64,000 nt of DNA from PALSA-612 sp963742925 (GTDB lineage Bacteria > Actinomycetota > Thermoleophilia > Gaiellales > Gaiellaceae), in the NCBI GenBank assembly GCA_963742925.1, contig CAVUNV010000003.1, positions 62,001 through 126,000 on the forward strand. Reading direction: 5' to 3'. The position numbers and the translations under genes are program-made. Positions 50,264 through 59,528 of this stretch are shown piece after piece (within the stretch, counting starts at the first letter, position 1; every line of letters begins with the position of its first letter). Below the pieces are notes generated by a model. The model had not been told where the DNA came from, made no database searches, and saw nothing but the letters and a program-made list of their open reading frames with translations.

Positions 50264-51188
50264 AGGCGCTCAGGAGGACATCTTCGCCGATCGGTTCGGA
50301 GGTCAGGCGCGACAAGGAGATCGCCGCGGGGAGATCGCCGAGCATCCTCGGGCCTGCGCCGGCCAGCGTCGGCGCGACGAAGACGAGAAGCCTGTCGACG
50401 AGATCCTCGGCGAGGAACGCCGCAGCGAGCGTCGGCCCGCCCTCCAGGAGCAGCGACTGAACGCCTTCTCCTGCCAGCCGCCGGAGCTCGTCGGCGATCG
50501 GCCCGGTGCGGAGCTCGAGCTCGCAGCCCGCCGGCAGCGGCCCGCGGCCGAACGCCAGCCTCCGCGGTTGCCGCGCCGCGTCGACGCCGCGTACGTCGAG
50601 CCGCGGATCGTCGGCGCGGACCGTCCCCATCCCGACCGCGACCGCGTCCGACCGCGCGCGCAGCTCGTGGACACGTCGACGGCTCTCCTCTCCCGACACC
50701 CAGCGCGACCCCGGGACGGTGACCCGCCCGTCCAGCGTGACGGCGACCTTCCAGGTCACGAACGGCCTGCCGCGCGTGACCCAGGTCCGCCAGGCCTCCG
50801 TCTGAGCGCGCGCCACGAACGAGTCGGCGATCTCGACCTCGACGCCGCCCTCGCCGAGCCGCTCGACCCCGCCCGCCGCCTCCGGGTTCGGATCGCGTGA
50901 GCCGGCGACGACCCGCACGACGCCCGCAGCCACGATCGCGTCCGCGCACGGCGGCGTCGTGCCGTGATGGGCACAGGGCTCCATCGTCACGTAGAGCGTC
51001 GACCCCCGCGCGGCATCGCCTGCGGCCGCGAGAGCGACGATCTCGCCGTGCCGCCCGTCCGCCTCGGTCGAGCCCTCGCCGACGACCTGGCCGTCGCGGA
51101 CGACCACAGCGCCGACGTCGGGCTTCGGATGGGCACGACCGCGCGTTGCCTCGGCAAGCTCCAGGGCGCGCTGCAGGTAGTCGGTCAC
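50247..51188 (-). CDS. ribD: Bifunctional pyrimidine deaminase/reductase RibD
   Basis: 313 residues. Deaminase zinc site: GRHGEIVAL and MEPCAHHGTTPPCADAI. Reductase domain: FVTWKVAVTLDGRVTVPGSR, SDAVAVGMGTVRADDPRLDV, and LLEGGPTLAAAFL. Performs steps two and three of riboflavin synthesis. GTG 51188 overlaps the rsmB stop (GTGA) and also has TACGAT seven bases upstream, so it may be both coupled and independently transcribed. Confidence 0.96.
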   Translation of the reverse strand: MTDYLQRALELAEATRGRAHPKPDVGAVVVRDGQVVGEGSTEADGRHGEIVALAAAGDAARGSTLYVTMEPCAHHGTTPPCADAIVAAGVVRVVAGSRDPNPEAAGGVERLGEGGVEVEIADSFVARAQTEAWRTWVTRGRPFVTWKVAVTLDGRVTVPGSRWVSGEESRRRVHELRARSDAVAVGMGTVRADDPRLDVRGVDAARQPRRLAFGRGPLPAGCELELRTGPIADELRRLAGEGVQSLLLEGGPTLAAAFLAEDLVDRLLVFVAPTLAGAGPRMLGDLPAAISLSRLTSEPIGEDVLLSAYVHEP

Positions 51189-52400
51189 GCCGGCAATCGT
51201 AGGCGGGCGACGAAAAACCCCGACGTGCCGTGGACGTGCGGCAGCGTGAGCAGGAACGCGGGCCGCCGCGGGTGCCGGAAGGCGGGCCAGTCGGCGCCGA
51301 GATCGTCCACCTCCAGGCCAGAGGCGTCGACGACGGCCTCGCACTCGTCGGCGTTCAGGGTGCAGACCGAGTAGACGATCTTCCCGCCGGGCCTGACCCG
51401 TTCTGCGGCCGCGCGGAGCAGCGCGAGCTGCAGATCGGGGAGCGGCTTGGCGCGCCAGCGGAGGTCCGGCCGTCCGTTGAGGACGCCGAGCCCCGAGCAG
51501 GGCGCGTCGACGAGGGCGTCGGTCGAACCCGGCCAGCTCCGCGGGGAGCTCGAGCGCGTCGGCGTGGACGACGCGGACGTTCGCCGCGCCGAGGCGGGCG
51601 ACGTTCGCCGCCAGCTCGCGGGCGCGGCCCTCGTGCTTCTCGACGGCCACGACCTCGCCCGCGAGCTGTGTGGCCTTGCCGCCCGGGGCCGCGCAGAGAT
51701 CGAGCGTCCGCTCACTCGCCGAGGAGCCGACGGCGAGCCCGGCGAGCTGCGACCCGCGACTCTGCGGCCAGATGCGGCCCTCGTCGAGGGCGCGCTCGTC
51801 GACGCGGGCGACACGGAAGGCGCCCGGCACGTCGGTCGGCTCACCGTCGATCTCGCCCCGGACGAGACGGACGACCGTCTCGGGCGGCTCGTTCTGGGCA
51901 CGCATCAGCGCGAGCGCCGTCTCGCGACCGAAGTCACGCTCGAACAGCTCGGCGATCCAGTCGGGATAGGACAGCTTCAACGGGCCGTCCGGCAGCCCCT
52001 CGAGCAGATCGCGGAGGCCGACCGTGAGGCGACGCATGACGGCGTTCGTGAAGGCAACGGCCCGCTCGAGCCGGGCGGCGCGGACCAGCTCGACCGTCTC
52101 GTTGACCGCCGCGTGCCGGGCGACACCGGACAGATATGCGAGCTGGTAGGCGCCGATCCGAAGAGCGGCGCGGACGGGCGGATCGAGCTTCGCCACCGGA
52201 CGGCGGGCGAGAGTCTCGATGCCGTGGTCGAGCGCCCGGACGCGTTGGACGGTTCCGTAGGCGATCTGCTGCGCGAAGGCGCGCTCTCTCGGGTCGAGAC
52301 GGGCCGCCGCCGTCGCGAAGGCCCGGTCGGCGTAGGCGTCCTCCTCGAAGACCCGCATGACGACCTCGTAGGCTGCGCGCCGGGCCGGAGTGACCGACAT
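51185..52400 (-). CDS. rsmB: 16S rRNA (cytosine-967-C5)-methyltransferase RsmB, single-base frameshift
   Basis: NusB-like N-terminal domain (ARRAAYEVVMRVFEEDAYA, AQQIAYGTVQRVRALD, VNETVELVRAARLERAVAFT) and a SAM domain with LDLCAAPGGKATQLA. The second part, LVDAPCSGLGVLNGRPDLRW and VYSVCTLNADECEAVV (catalytic cysteines in PC and TC), lies in another frame. Removing one C near 51520 gives AGFDDALVDAPCSG. The ATG at 52400 overlaps the fmt stop. Reading on in the first frame would artificially fuse it to ribD. Confidence 0.87.
51196..51201 (-). promoter_or_regulatory. Predicted -10 (TACGAT) of ribD
   Basis: TACGAT on the minus strand inside the rsmB 3' end, 7-base spacer to GTG 51188. Confidence 0.5.
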
Positions 52401-53191
52401 CAACGCAACCCGCGGAGCCAGGCGGCGTAGTCCATGCGGCGGCCGCCCTCGGGCTGCACCTCGAGCGGCTCGAACGAGCCGTCCGCGGCGACGCGCGCCC
52501 GCCAGACCGTGACGGCCCGCCCCTGCAGCTCCGCGCGCGCGCCTATGTGCGGCGAGAGCGCCCGCACCTGCAGGACGAGCTCCCCGGCGGGCCGGGAGAG
52601 GTCGAGCCGCCGGTCGGCCGCGGCGATCTTCTCGGCATACGTGGCTCCCTGATCCGGCTGGGGGGCGAACTGGTCAGGAAGCGGGTCGAGCAAGCGCGCA
52701 GCGACCTCGGCGGCACGCACGTAGACGGCACCGGCGTCGTCGTCCGGGCCGATCGCGAACGGTTCCTGCGCGCCGATCGGACCGGAGTCCAGCGCCTCGA
52801 CGAGCTTGATGATCGTCACGCCCGTCTCGTCATCGCCGGCCATGATCGCGCGCTCGACGGGCGCCGCACCGCGCCACCGGGGAAGGAGCGACGGATGGAC
52901 GTTCAGCCACAGGTGGCGTTCGAGCAGGACAGGCGGGACGAGCAGGCCGTAGGCGACGGCCACGATCGTGTCTGCCGGCAGGTCGACCGAGGCATCGAGA
53001 CGGTCTGGCTGCAGAACCGGCACGCCGAGGCGCTCGGCGGTGAGCTTTGCCGGCGGCGGGGCCACCCGGCGACCGCGACCGCGCGGGCGGTCCGGTCGTG
53101 TCAGGAGGAAGGCGAGCTCGTGACGCGAGGCGAGCCGTTCGAGCACGTCCGCGCCGAACGGCGCCGTCGCCGCGACGCCGATTCGCGCCAT
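52400..53191 (-). CDS. fmt: Methionyl-tRNA formyltransferase
   Basis: 263 residues. Formylates initiator Met-tRNA. Seen: LTRPDRPRGRGRRV, NVHPSLLPRWRGAAPVERAI (catalytic Asn-His), and MAGDDETGVTIIKL. Shorter than the usual 310 because of a reduced C-terminal OB domain. Follows def with a one-base gap. Confidence 0.95.
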   Translation of the reverse strand: MARIGVAATAPFGADVLERLASRHELAFLLTRPDRPRGRGRRVAPPPAKLTAERLGVPVLQPDRLDASVDLPADTIVAVAYGLLVPPVLLERHLWLNVHPSLLPRWRGAAPVERAIMAGDDETGVTIIKLVEALDSGPIGAQEPFAIGPDDDAGAVYVRAAEVAARLLDPLPDQFAPQPDQGATYAEKIAAADRRLDLSRPAGELVLQVRALSPHIGARAELQGRAVTVWRARVAADGSFEPLEVQPEGGRRMDYAAWLRGLR

Positions 53192-53192
53192 G

Positions 53193-53786
53193 TCAGGCGC
53201 GGCCGACGAGAGCAGGCTGCGGACGGAGCGCGGCGAGCGCCTCCCGGCGCGCCTCGTCCGTCGTCCGGTCGATGATCAGGACGCCGTCGAGGTGGTCGAG
53301 CTCGTGCTGGACGACGCGGGCGTCGAGCTCTTCGAGCTCGACCCGGACCGGCGCTCCCGACAGGTCCTGGGCCTCGAGGGTAAGCCTCGTCGCCCGCGCG
53401 ACCGGCACGAGCACGCCCTGCAGCGACAGGCAGCCCTCGTCCTCCGTCGCCTGCTCCTCCGCGACGGAGGCGACGACGGGGTTCACGAACGTCCGCGCGC
53501 CCGACTCGTCGTCCCTGTCGCCGAGCCGGCAGACGAACAGTCGCCGCAGAGTCCCGACCTGGGTCGCGGCCAGGCCGATCCCGTTCGCCTCCATCATCAG
53601 GCGGTGCATGCGCTCGGCCAACGCGCGGAGGTCGTCGTCGAACTCCTCCACTGCGGCCGCATGGAGGCGCAGGGCAGGGTCCGGATACTGCCGGATCTGG
53701 GCCAGCGCGAGACGCCGTCGCGCTTCGCGCTCCGGATCTCGCTCGGCGCCCTCGTCCTCGACGACCTGTCCGTGCTCCTCTGACAT
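53193..53786 (-). CDS. def: Peptide deformylase
   Basis: 197 residues. Motif 1 GIGLAATQVG, motif 2 EGCLSLQG, motif 3 VVQHELDHLDGVL bind Fe/Zn. Removes the formyl group from nascent proteins. About 25 extra N-terminal Glu-rich residues and a C-terminal tail are present. ATG 53786 has TACACT seven bases upstream. Confidence 0.96.
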   Translation of the reverse strand: MSEEHGQVVEDEGAERDPEREARRRLALAQIRQYPDPALRLHAAAVEEFDDDLRALAERMHRLMMEANGIGLAATQVGTLRRLFVCRLGDRDDESGARTFVNPVVASVAEEQATEDEGCLSLQGVLVPVARATRLTLEAQDLSGAPVRVELEELDARVVQHELDHLDGVLIIDRTTDEARREALAALRPQPALVGRA

Positions 53787-53793
53787 CGGATCT

Positions 53794-53799
53794 AGTGTA
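53794..53799 (-). promoter_or_regulatory. Predicted -10 (TACACT) of def-fmt-rsmB-ribD
   Basis: TACACT on the minus strand, 7-base spacer to ATG 53786. Confidence 0.6.
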
Positions 53800-53811
53800 A
53801 TTCGGGCGTCT

Positions 53812-55734
53812 CTAGAGGTTCTGGGGGTCGACGTCGACGACGGCTGCCAGGCCGGCGCGGCGCATCGCCGGAGTCGCCGCCGCGAGCAGTCGCGCGGCCG
53901 CCGACGCCACGCGCCGGGGCTCGTCCGTCTTCGCGATCAGCTGCGAGCGGTGACGGCCACGGAGGCGGAGCAGCGGCGCCGGGCCGACCACGTCGCAGTC
54001 GCCGAGCCCACCGCGAACCTCCTCCAGGAGCCGACGCGGATCCTCGGGTCCCGGCCCGGAGACGAGCACGCGCACGACGTGGCGGTACGGCGGATAGCCG
54101 AGCTCCTCCCGCCGGCGCAGCTCGTCGGCCAGGAACCCCGGCACGTCGTGGCGGGCGGCGAAGAGGACGGCGCGCGAGTCGGGCTGGAAGGTCTGCACGA
54201 TCACGCGCCCCGGGGCGGTGCGGCCGCTCCGGCCGGCGAGCTGCGTCACGAGCTGGAAGGTGCGCTCCTCCGCCCGGAAGTCGGGCATCGCGAGCCCGGT
54301 GTCGGCATCCACCACGGCCGCGAGCGAGACGTCGCCGAAGTGATGCCCCTTCGCGACCATCTGGGTGCCGAGCAGCACCGCGCGGTCGGCCCGAGAGAAT
54401 CGTTCGAGCGCCTCCTGGAGCGCCGCCGGCCGCGCGGTGGTGTCCGAGTCGAGGCGGATCCGCTCGAGCTCCGGCACGTGCTTCTCCAGCTCCCGCTCGA
54501 GCCGCTGCGTGCCGGCGCCGATGCGGGCCAGCTCCGGCGAGCCGCACGCCGGGCAGAGCTCGGGAGCCGCTTCCTCGTAGCCGCAGTGGTGGCAGCGCAG
54601 CGAGCCGTCGCCGTGCAGCACGAGCGCGACGTCGCAGCTCGCACAGCGGCGGGTCTCGCCGCAGGTACGGCAGTGCAGCGCCGGCACCAGCCCGCGGCGG
54701 TTCAGGAGCAGGATCGCCTTCCCCCCGTCCCGCGCAACGTCGGCGAGCGCGGCGAGGAGCGGCGCCGAGAGCGGATAGCCGCGCTCGCGGCGCATGTCGA
54801 CCACGGTCACGGGCGGCAGGACGGCGCCGAGCCGGCCGCCGAGCTCGAGCCGCTCGAGCCGGGCCCAGCTCTCGGGGCGCGGGGTCGCAGAGCCGTACAG
54901 GGCGACCGCTCCCTCGAGCGCGGCCCGCTTGGCGGCGACCGTCCGGGCGTCGTAGCGCGGATCCGATTCCTGCTTGTAGGAGGGGTCGTGCTCCTCGTCG
55001 ACACAGACGAGGCCGAGCCGGGGAAGGGGCGCGAACACGGCCGAGCGCGCTCCGACGACGACCGGCGCCTCGCCCGCGGCGATCCGCTCGCGCTCGTCGC
55101 GGCGCTCGGCCTCGGAAAGGCCGGAATGGAGGACGGCGACACGCTCCCCGAAGCGGGCGCGGAAGCGACCGAGCGTCTGGGGGGTCAGTGCGATCTCCGG
55201 GACGAGCACGATCGCACCGCGGCCCCGCTCGAGCGTCGCCGCGCAGGCCTGGAGGTACACCTCGGTCTTGCCGCTGCCGGTCGCCCCGTAGAGCAGGAAG
55301 TGCCCCCCGCCCGCGTCGACGGCGGCCGCGATCCGCGCGAGCGCCGCGCGCTGCGGCTCGCTCAGCGACAGGGGCTCCGCCTCGCCGCCGAACGCGTAGT
55401 CGCGGCTCGGCCGTCGCATCTCTCCCCGGCGGGCCGGCTTCGCAGGTGCGATCAGCGCGAGCGCCCGGGCCGGCGTGGAGCCGTAGTAGTCCGCCGTCCA
55501 CAGCGCGAGGTCGACGAGTGCCGGCGGGAGCGTGTCGAGGACGCGTCCTGCTGCGATCGGCTCGACGCCGTCCGGCGGCGCGTCCTCGAGCCCGACGACG
55601 ACGCCGCGCCGTTTGGCGGCGCCGAACTGAACCGAGAGCACGTCGCCCTTGCCGATCTCCGCACCGACCTCGTACGTGAACGGGCGCGCGAGCGACCGGG
55701 CCGAGACGAGCGGATAGACGGATGCGTACGCCAC
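53812..55734 (-). CDS. priA: Primosomal protein N' (replication restart helicase PriA)
   Basis: 640 residues. DNA-binding domain (residues 1-100), Walker A YGATGSGKTEVYLQA, VCVDEEHDPSYKQ, eight zinc cysteines (CRTCGETRRC, CHHCG, CPACGSPEL), and helicase end LAGRSGRTAPGRVIVQT. Reloads DnaB after fork collapse. GTG 55734 follows TAGGCT by six bases. Confidence 0.95.
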   Translation of the reverse strand: MAYASVYPLVSARSLARPFTYEVGAEIGKGDVLSVQFGAAKRRGVVVGLEDAPPDGVEPIAAGRVLDTLPPALVDLALWTADYYGSTPARALALIAPAKPARRGEMRRPSRDYAFGGEAEPLSLSEPQRAALARIAAAVDAGGGHFLLYGATGSGKTEVYLQACAATLERGRGAIVLVPEIALTPQTLGRFRARFGERVAVLHSGLSEAERRDERERIAAGEAPVVVGARSAVFAPLPRLGLVCVDEEHDPSYKQESDPRYDARTVAAKRAALEGAVALYGSATPRPESWARLERLELGGRLGAVLPPVTVVDMRRERGYPLSAPLLAALADVARDGGKAILLLNRRGLVPALHCRTCGETRRCASCDVALVLHGDGSLRCHHCGYEEAAPELCPACGSPELARIGAGTQRLERELEKHVPELERIRLDSDTTARPAALQEALERFSRADRAVLLGTQMVAKGHHFGDVSLAAVVDADTGLAMPDFRAEERTFQLVTQLAGRSGRTAPGRVIVQTFQPDSRAVLFAARHDVPGFLADELRRREELGYPPYRHVVRVLVSGPGPEDPRRLLEEVRGGLGDCDVVGPAPLLRLRGRHRSQLIAKTDEPRRVASAAARLLAAATPAMRRAGLAAVVDVDPQNL

Positions 55735-55740
55735 CCGTCG

Positions 55741-55746
55741 AGCCTA
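55741..55746 (-). promoter_or_regulatory. Predicted -10 (TAGGCT) of priA
   Basis: TAGGCT on the minus strand, 6-base spacer to GTG 55734. Confidence 0.6.
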
Positions 55747-55769
55747 GCCCCCGCCCCGGGGGAGGCCGG

Positions 55770-56483
55770 TCAGGCGGTGACGGGCCTGGGCCTGCGCAGG
55801 AAGAAGTAGAGCGTCGGCACGGCCAGCGCCAGGAACGCGACGACCAGCAGGAGGTTCGACTCGGGCAGCGCACCCGCCTCGGAGAGCTCCTTGAGGCCCT
55901 GGGCAAGCAGCCAGCCGGCGAAGCAGAGCAGGAGCACGCTCGTGACCTGGAAGAAGCGGCGCAGGTCGAGGTGCGCGGCGCCGCGATAGAACAGGTACCC
56001 GAGCGACAGGGCCACCGCCATTCCGATCGTGGCGCTCGTCGTCGCGACGGCTCGATTCGATCCGGTGACGGTGCTGAACAGGAACAGCGCCGTCTCGACG
56101 CCCTCGCGTAACACGCCGACGAACGCGATCGCCATGAGCGCGAACGTCGAGCCTGTCGCAAGCGCGCTCTCCACCTGGGTTTCGAGCTCGCGCCGGATCG
56201 AGCGCGCCTGACGGCGCATCCAGAAGATCATCCAGGTCAAGAGCCCGGCGGCGGTCAGCATCGTGACCGCCTCGAACACCTTCTCCGATGTCCCCTTCAG
56301 CTCCGCCCCGACCGCGAACAACAGGGCTCCGACGGCGATGCTGATACCGGCGGCGATACCGGCCCCGAGCCAGACGGGCCAGAACGCGTCGCGGCGGCCG
56401 GTGCGCTTCAGGAAGGCGAGGACGATGCCGACGACGAGCGACGCCTCGAATCCCTCCCGCAGCATGATGAGTCCCGCCCCCAC
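55770..56483 (-). CDS. FTR1-family iron permease
   Basis: 237 residues, seven membrane segments. Iron motifs REGFEASLVVGI at residues 9-20 and LREGVETALFLF near 125 (RExxE). High-affinity iron uptake, EfeU-type. GTG 56483 lies two bases from a palindromic operator and is divergent from a DtxR regulator, so it is almost certainly iron- or manganese-controlled. No EfeO or EfeB partner is visible. Confidence 0.93.
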   Translation of the reverse strand: MGAGLIMLREGFEASLVVGIVLAFLKRTGRRDAFWPVWLGAGIAAGISIAVGALLFAVGAELKGTSEKVFEAVTMLTAAGLLTWMIFWMRRQARSIRRELETQVESALATGSTFALMAIAFVGVLREGVETALFLFSTVTGSNRAVATTSATIGMAVALSLGYLFYRGAAHLDLRRFFQVTSVLLLCFAGWLLAQGLKELSEAGALPESNLLLVVAFLALAVPTLYFFLRRPRPVTA

Positions 56484-56484
56484 G

Positions 56485-56502
56485 TGTAAGGGAGACCTTA
56501 CA
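56485..56502. promoter_or_regulatory. DtxR-type operator 1 at the FTR1 start
   Basis: TGTAAGG GAGA CCTTACA, an 18-base inverted repeat two bases upstream of the FTR1 GTG; it would block transcription of the permease. Confidence 0.7.
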
Positions 56503-56514
56503 GCAGCACTTTGG

Positions 56515-56532
56515 TGTAAGGCAAGCCTTACA
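56515..56532. promoter_or_regulatory. DtxR-type operator 2 upstream of dtxR
   Basis: TGTAAGGC AA GCCTTACA, a perfect 18-base palindrome of the same sequence type, 17 bases before the dtxR -10 (TATAGT), about the -35 position. Suggests autoregulation. Confidence 0.7.
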
Positions 56533-56548
56533 GCGAAGAGGCGAAAGC

Positions 56549-56554
56549 TATAGT
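56549..56554 (+). promoter_or_regulatory. Predicted -10 (TATAGT) of the dtxR gene
   Basis: TATAGT with an 8-base spacer to ATG 56563; leaderless. Confidence 0.6.
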
Positions 56555-56562
56555 CGGAGCCG

Positions 56563-57237
56563 ATGGCGGGACATTCGGTCGACGACTATCTGGAGACGAT
56601 CTACTTCCTCGCCTTCCCGATCGGCGAGTACCAGCCGGCGACCGGCTCGGCGGCGATCGCCTCCCGGGTGGCAGAGATGCTCGGCGTCTCGCGGGCATCC
56701 GCCGGGGAGATGCTGAAGCGGCTCGAGGCGGACGGTCTGGTCGAGCGCGGCGAGCAGAAGGAGGCGATCCTGACGCCGCTCGGCATCGAACGCGCGCAGC
56801 GGGTCGTCCGCAAGCACCGGATCATCGAGCGCTTCCTGACGGACTTCATGGGCTATACCGCCGCCGAGTCGCACGTCCAGGCCGACGAGCTCGGGGACAC
56901 GTTCACGGACGAGATGATCGAGCGCATCGACGACCGGCTCGGCCATCCGGATCGCTGCCCGCACGGCTGGCCCGTCGATCCCGACTTCGAGCAGTCCGAG
57001 AACCGCGAGCTGGTGGCGCTCTCCGACCTCCGGGCAGGCGATCGAGCGACCGTCGTCAGGCTCGCCGAGCACGACGGCGACCTCCTGCACTGGTTCTACG
57101 AGGAAGGCTTCGCCCCGGGGACGGAGGTCGTGGTCACCGAAGCCGGCAGCGGCGCGATGTCGGTGACCGCCGGTGGCGAGCCCCGCTCGATCGAGGACAA
57201 GCAGGCCTCCGGACTGTTCGTCCGCCGAGCGGCCTAG
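56563..57237 (+). CDS. DtxR-family metal-dependent transcriptional regulator
   Basis: 224 residues. Winged helix (SVDDYLETIYFLAF, ASRVAEMLGVSRASAGEMLK, EADGLVERGEQKEAILTPLG), dimer/metal domain (RKHRIIERFLTDFMGY, AESHVQADELGDTFTDEMIE, CPHGWPVDP) and a C-terminal SH3-like FeoA domain (ALSDLRAGDRATVVRLAEHD). Represses metal-uptake genes when Fe or Mn is bound. Two palindromic operators lie in the intergenic region with FTR1. It is convergent with metK with a one-base gap. Confidence 0.93.
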   Translation: MAGHSVDDYLETIYFLAFPIGEYQPATGSAAIASRVAEMLGVSRASAGEMLKRLEADGLVERGEQKEAILTPLGIERAQRVVRKHRIIERFLTDFMGYTAAESHVQADELGDTFTDEMIERIDDRLGHPDRCPHGWPVDPDFEQSENRELVALSDLRAGDRATVVRLAEHDGDLLHWFYEEGFAPGTEVVVTEAGSGAMSVTAGGEPRSIEDKQASGLFVRRAA

Positions 57238-57238
57238 C

Positions 57239-58498
57239 TCAGGCCGGCGCTTCGGCGGGAGCGGCGAGACCGGCCGCGGCGCGCAGGGCGGCCGCCTTGT
57301 CCGTCTTCTCCCAGGTGAAGTCGTGGTCATCGCGGCCGAAGTGGCCGTACGCCGCCGTCTTCGCATAGATGGGACGCCTGAGGTCGAGGTCGCGGATGAT
57401 CGCCGCCGGCCGGAGGTCGAAGTGCTCGCGAACGAGCGCCTCGAGCCGCGTCGTCGTCATCCCCTCGATCTCGGTGCCGAAGCAGTCGACCTCGATCGAC
57501 ATCGGGTGCGAGACCCCGATCGCGTAGGCGATCTGCAGCTCGCACCGGTCGGCGAGCCCGGCCGCGACTATGTTCTTCGCCGCATAGCGCGCCGCATAGG
57601 CGGCCGAGCGGTCGACCTTGGTGGGGTCCTTGCCCGAGAACGCTCCGCCGCCGTGGCGGGCCGATCCGCCATAGGTGTCGACGATGATCTTGCGCCCCGT
57701 GAGGCCCGTGTCCCCCATCGGCCCGCCCTTGACGAAGCGGCCTGTCGGGTTGACGAGCACGAAGTCGCGCTCGCTGAGGCGGCGCTCGTCGTAGAGGTCA
57801 TGCGGGAGGATCGGATGCAGGACGTGCTCGATGACGTCCGGCTTCAGCAGGCTCTCGCAGTCGAGGCCCTCGCGGTGCTGGGTGGAGACGAGCACGCGCT
57901 CGATCTCGACCGGCCGCTGCCGGCCGTGTTCGTCGACCTCGTAGCGGACGGTGACCTGCGCCTTGCCGTCCGGCCGCAGATAGGGAAGCACGTCGGCCTT
58001 GCGCACCTCGGCGACCCGCTTGCAGATCCTGTGCGCGAGCGTGATCGGCAGCGGCATCAGCTCGTCCGTTTCGCGGCACGCGTAGCCGAACATCATCCCC
58101 TGGTCGCCTGCGCCGGTGCGGTCGAGCGGGTCGTCGTCGCCGGGATCGTGCTGAACCTCGTAGGCCGTGTTCACGCCCTGGGCGATGTCCGCCGACTGTT
58201 CGTGGATCGCGACGATCACACCGCAGGTTTCCGCGTCGAAGCCGTACTTGGCGCGGTCGTAGCCGATCTCCCGCACCTTTTTCCGAACGAGCGTCGGGAT
58301 GTCGACGTATGTCTTCGTGGAGATCTCGCCTGCGACCACGACCAGGCCCGTCGTCACGAGCGTCTCGCAGGCGACGCGGCCGTCCGGGTCGTCGGCGAGG
58401 ACGGCGTCGAGGACGGCGTCCGAAACCTGGTCGGCGACCTTGTCGGGATGCCCCTCGGTGACCGACTCTGACGTGAAGGAGAAGCTGTGCGCGGCCAT
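57239..58498 (-). CDS. metK: S-adenosylmethionine synthase
   Basis: 419 residues. FTSESVTEGHPDKVADQVSD, TGAGDQGMMFGYACRET, and GGGAFSGKDPTKVDRSAAY are the MetK signatures. Makes SAM from methionine and ATP. ATG 58498 has TAGCCT 11 bases upstream, so there is no room for a SAM riboswitch. Confidence 0.98.
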   Translation of the reverse strand: MAAHSFSFTSESVTEGHPDKVADQVSDAVLDAVLADDPDGRVACETLVTTGLVVVAGEISTKTYVDIPTLVRKKVREIGYDRAKYGFDAETCGVIVAIHEQSADIAQGVNTAYEVQHDPGDDDPLDRTGAGDQGMMFGYACRETDELMPLPITLAHRICKRVAEVRKADVLPYLRPDGKAQVTVRYEVDEHGRQRPVEIERVLVSTQHREGLDCESLLKPDVIEHVLHPILPHDLYDERRLSERDFVLVNPTGRFVKGGPMGDTGLTGRKIIVDTYGGSARHGGGAFSGKDPTKVDRSAAYAARYAAKNIVAAGLADRCELQIAYAIGVSHPMSIEVDCFGTEIEGMTTTRLEALVREHFDLRPAAIIRDLDLRRPIYAKTAAYGHFGRDDHDFTWEKTDKAAALRAAAGLAAPAEAPA

Positions 58499-58509
58499 CT
58501 CTGCGCGGA

Positions 58510-58515
58510 AGGCTA
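58510..58515 (-). promoter_or_regulatory. Predicted -10 (TAGCCT) of metK
   Basis: TAGCCT on the minus strand, 11-base spacer to ATG 58498. Confidence 0.4.
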
Positions 58516-58567
58516 CCCAAGCGCCGGGGTCGCCCCGCCGGCTCCCTCGAGGCCGCGGGGCAGGCGG

Positions 58568-59524
58568 CTATTCGCCCTTCGGGCGGCGTCCCATCAGCGA
58601 GGCGATCAGCTCGTGGAGGCTCTGGCCCTCGAGGACGCCGCAGACGGCCTCCGTGATCGGCAGCTCGATCCCGAGCCGGTGCGAGAGGTCGCGGAGGACC
58701 GGCGCGGTCGTCAGGCCCTCGACGACCTGGCCGATCTCGGCCGCCGCCTCGACCGGCGTCGAGCCACGCGCGATCAGCTCGCCGGCACGGCGGTTCCGCC
58801 CGAGGCGACTCCAGCAGGTGACCATCAGGTCGCCCATTCCCGCCAGCCCGGCGAACGTCTCGGGCCTGGCACCGCATGCCGACCCGAGCCGCGTCATCTC
58901 GGCCACGCCGCGCGTGATCACCCCTGCCTTGGCGTTGTCGCCGAGCTCGAGGCCGTCCACGCCTCCGGCGGCGAGCGCGATCACGTTCTTCGCCGCGCCG
59001 CAGAACTCGACGCCGGTCAGATCCGTGTTCACGTAGACGCGGAAGAGCGACGAGTTGATCTCGCGCTGGAGCCGTTCCGCGAGGCCATCCTCGCGGCTCG
59101 CGATCACCGCGGCGCACGGCAGCCCGGCAGCGATCTCCTCGGCGAAGTTCGGGCCCGAGAGCACAGCCACAGGGCGGCCCTCGACGAGCGTGTGCAGGAG
59201 GTTGCCGGTCGCGGGATCGAGACCCTTGGTCAGCGTCAGCACCGGCGCCGTGCCGGGTAGCGCAGCGACGACCTCGCCGAACGCGCGGCTCGGCACCGAC
59301 ACGACGACGAGCTCCGCCTCCTCGACCGGCGCCGAGGCGACCGTCGTGGCCGCGATCCCGCTCAGGTCGGCAGTCTGCAGGTAGCGCGGGTTACGGCCGG
59401 TCTCGGCGATCGTCCGCGCCTGCTCCGGATCGCGACAGGCGATCGTCGCCTCGTGCCCGTGCTCGCGGAGCAGGCACGCGAAGGCGGTGCCCCACGACCC
59501 ACCGCCGACGACCACAACGCGCAT
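58568..59524 (-). CDS. gpsA: Glycerol-3-phosphate dehydrogenase [NAD(P)+]
   Basis: 318 residues. NAD-binding VVVGGGSWGTAFACLL, TLTKGLDP, VLSGPNFAEEIAAGLP, CGAAKNVIALAAG (catalytic lysine), and GLAGMGDLMVTCWSRLGRNR. Makes sn-glycerol 3-phosphate for phospholipids. Follows der after four bases. Confidence 0.97.
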   Translation of the reverse strand: MRVVVVGGGSWGTAFACLLREHGHEATIACRDPEQARTIAETGRNPRYLQTADLSGIAATTVASAPVEEAELVVVSVPSRAFGEVVAALPGTAPVLTLTKGLDPATGNLLHTLVEGRPVAVLSGPNFAEEIAAGLPCAAVIASREDGLAERLQREINSSLFRVYVNTDLTGVEFCGAAKNVIALAAGGVDGLELGDNAKAGVITRGVAEMTRLGSACGARPETFAGLAGMGDLMVTCWSRLGRNRRAGELIARGSTPVEAAAEIGQVVEGLTTAPVLRDLSHRLGIELPITEAVCGVLEGQSLHELIASLMGRRPKGE

Positions 59525-59528
59525 GTCG

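Noticed and set aside
50247..52403. A single 718-residue RsmB-RibD fusion protein
   Set aside because: It arises only because a one-base indel near 51520 throws rsmB into the ribD frame. The true rsmB C-terminus is in the neighbouring frame and ends in a GTGA overlap with ribD.
58499..58567. SAM riboswitch upstream of metK
   Set aside because: The -10 lies 11 bases before the ATG, leaving no leader; no conserved fold seen.
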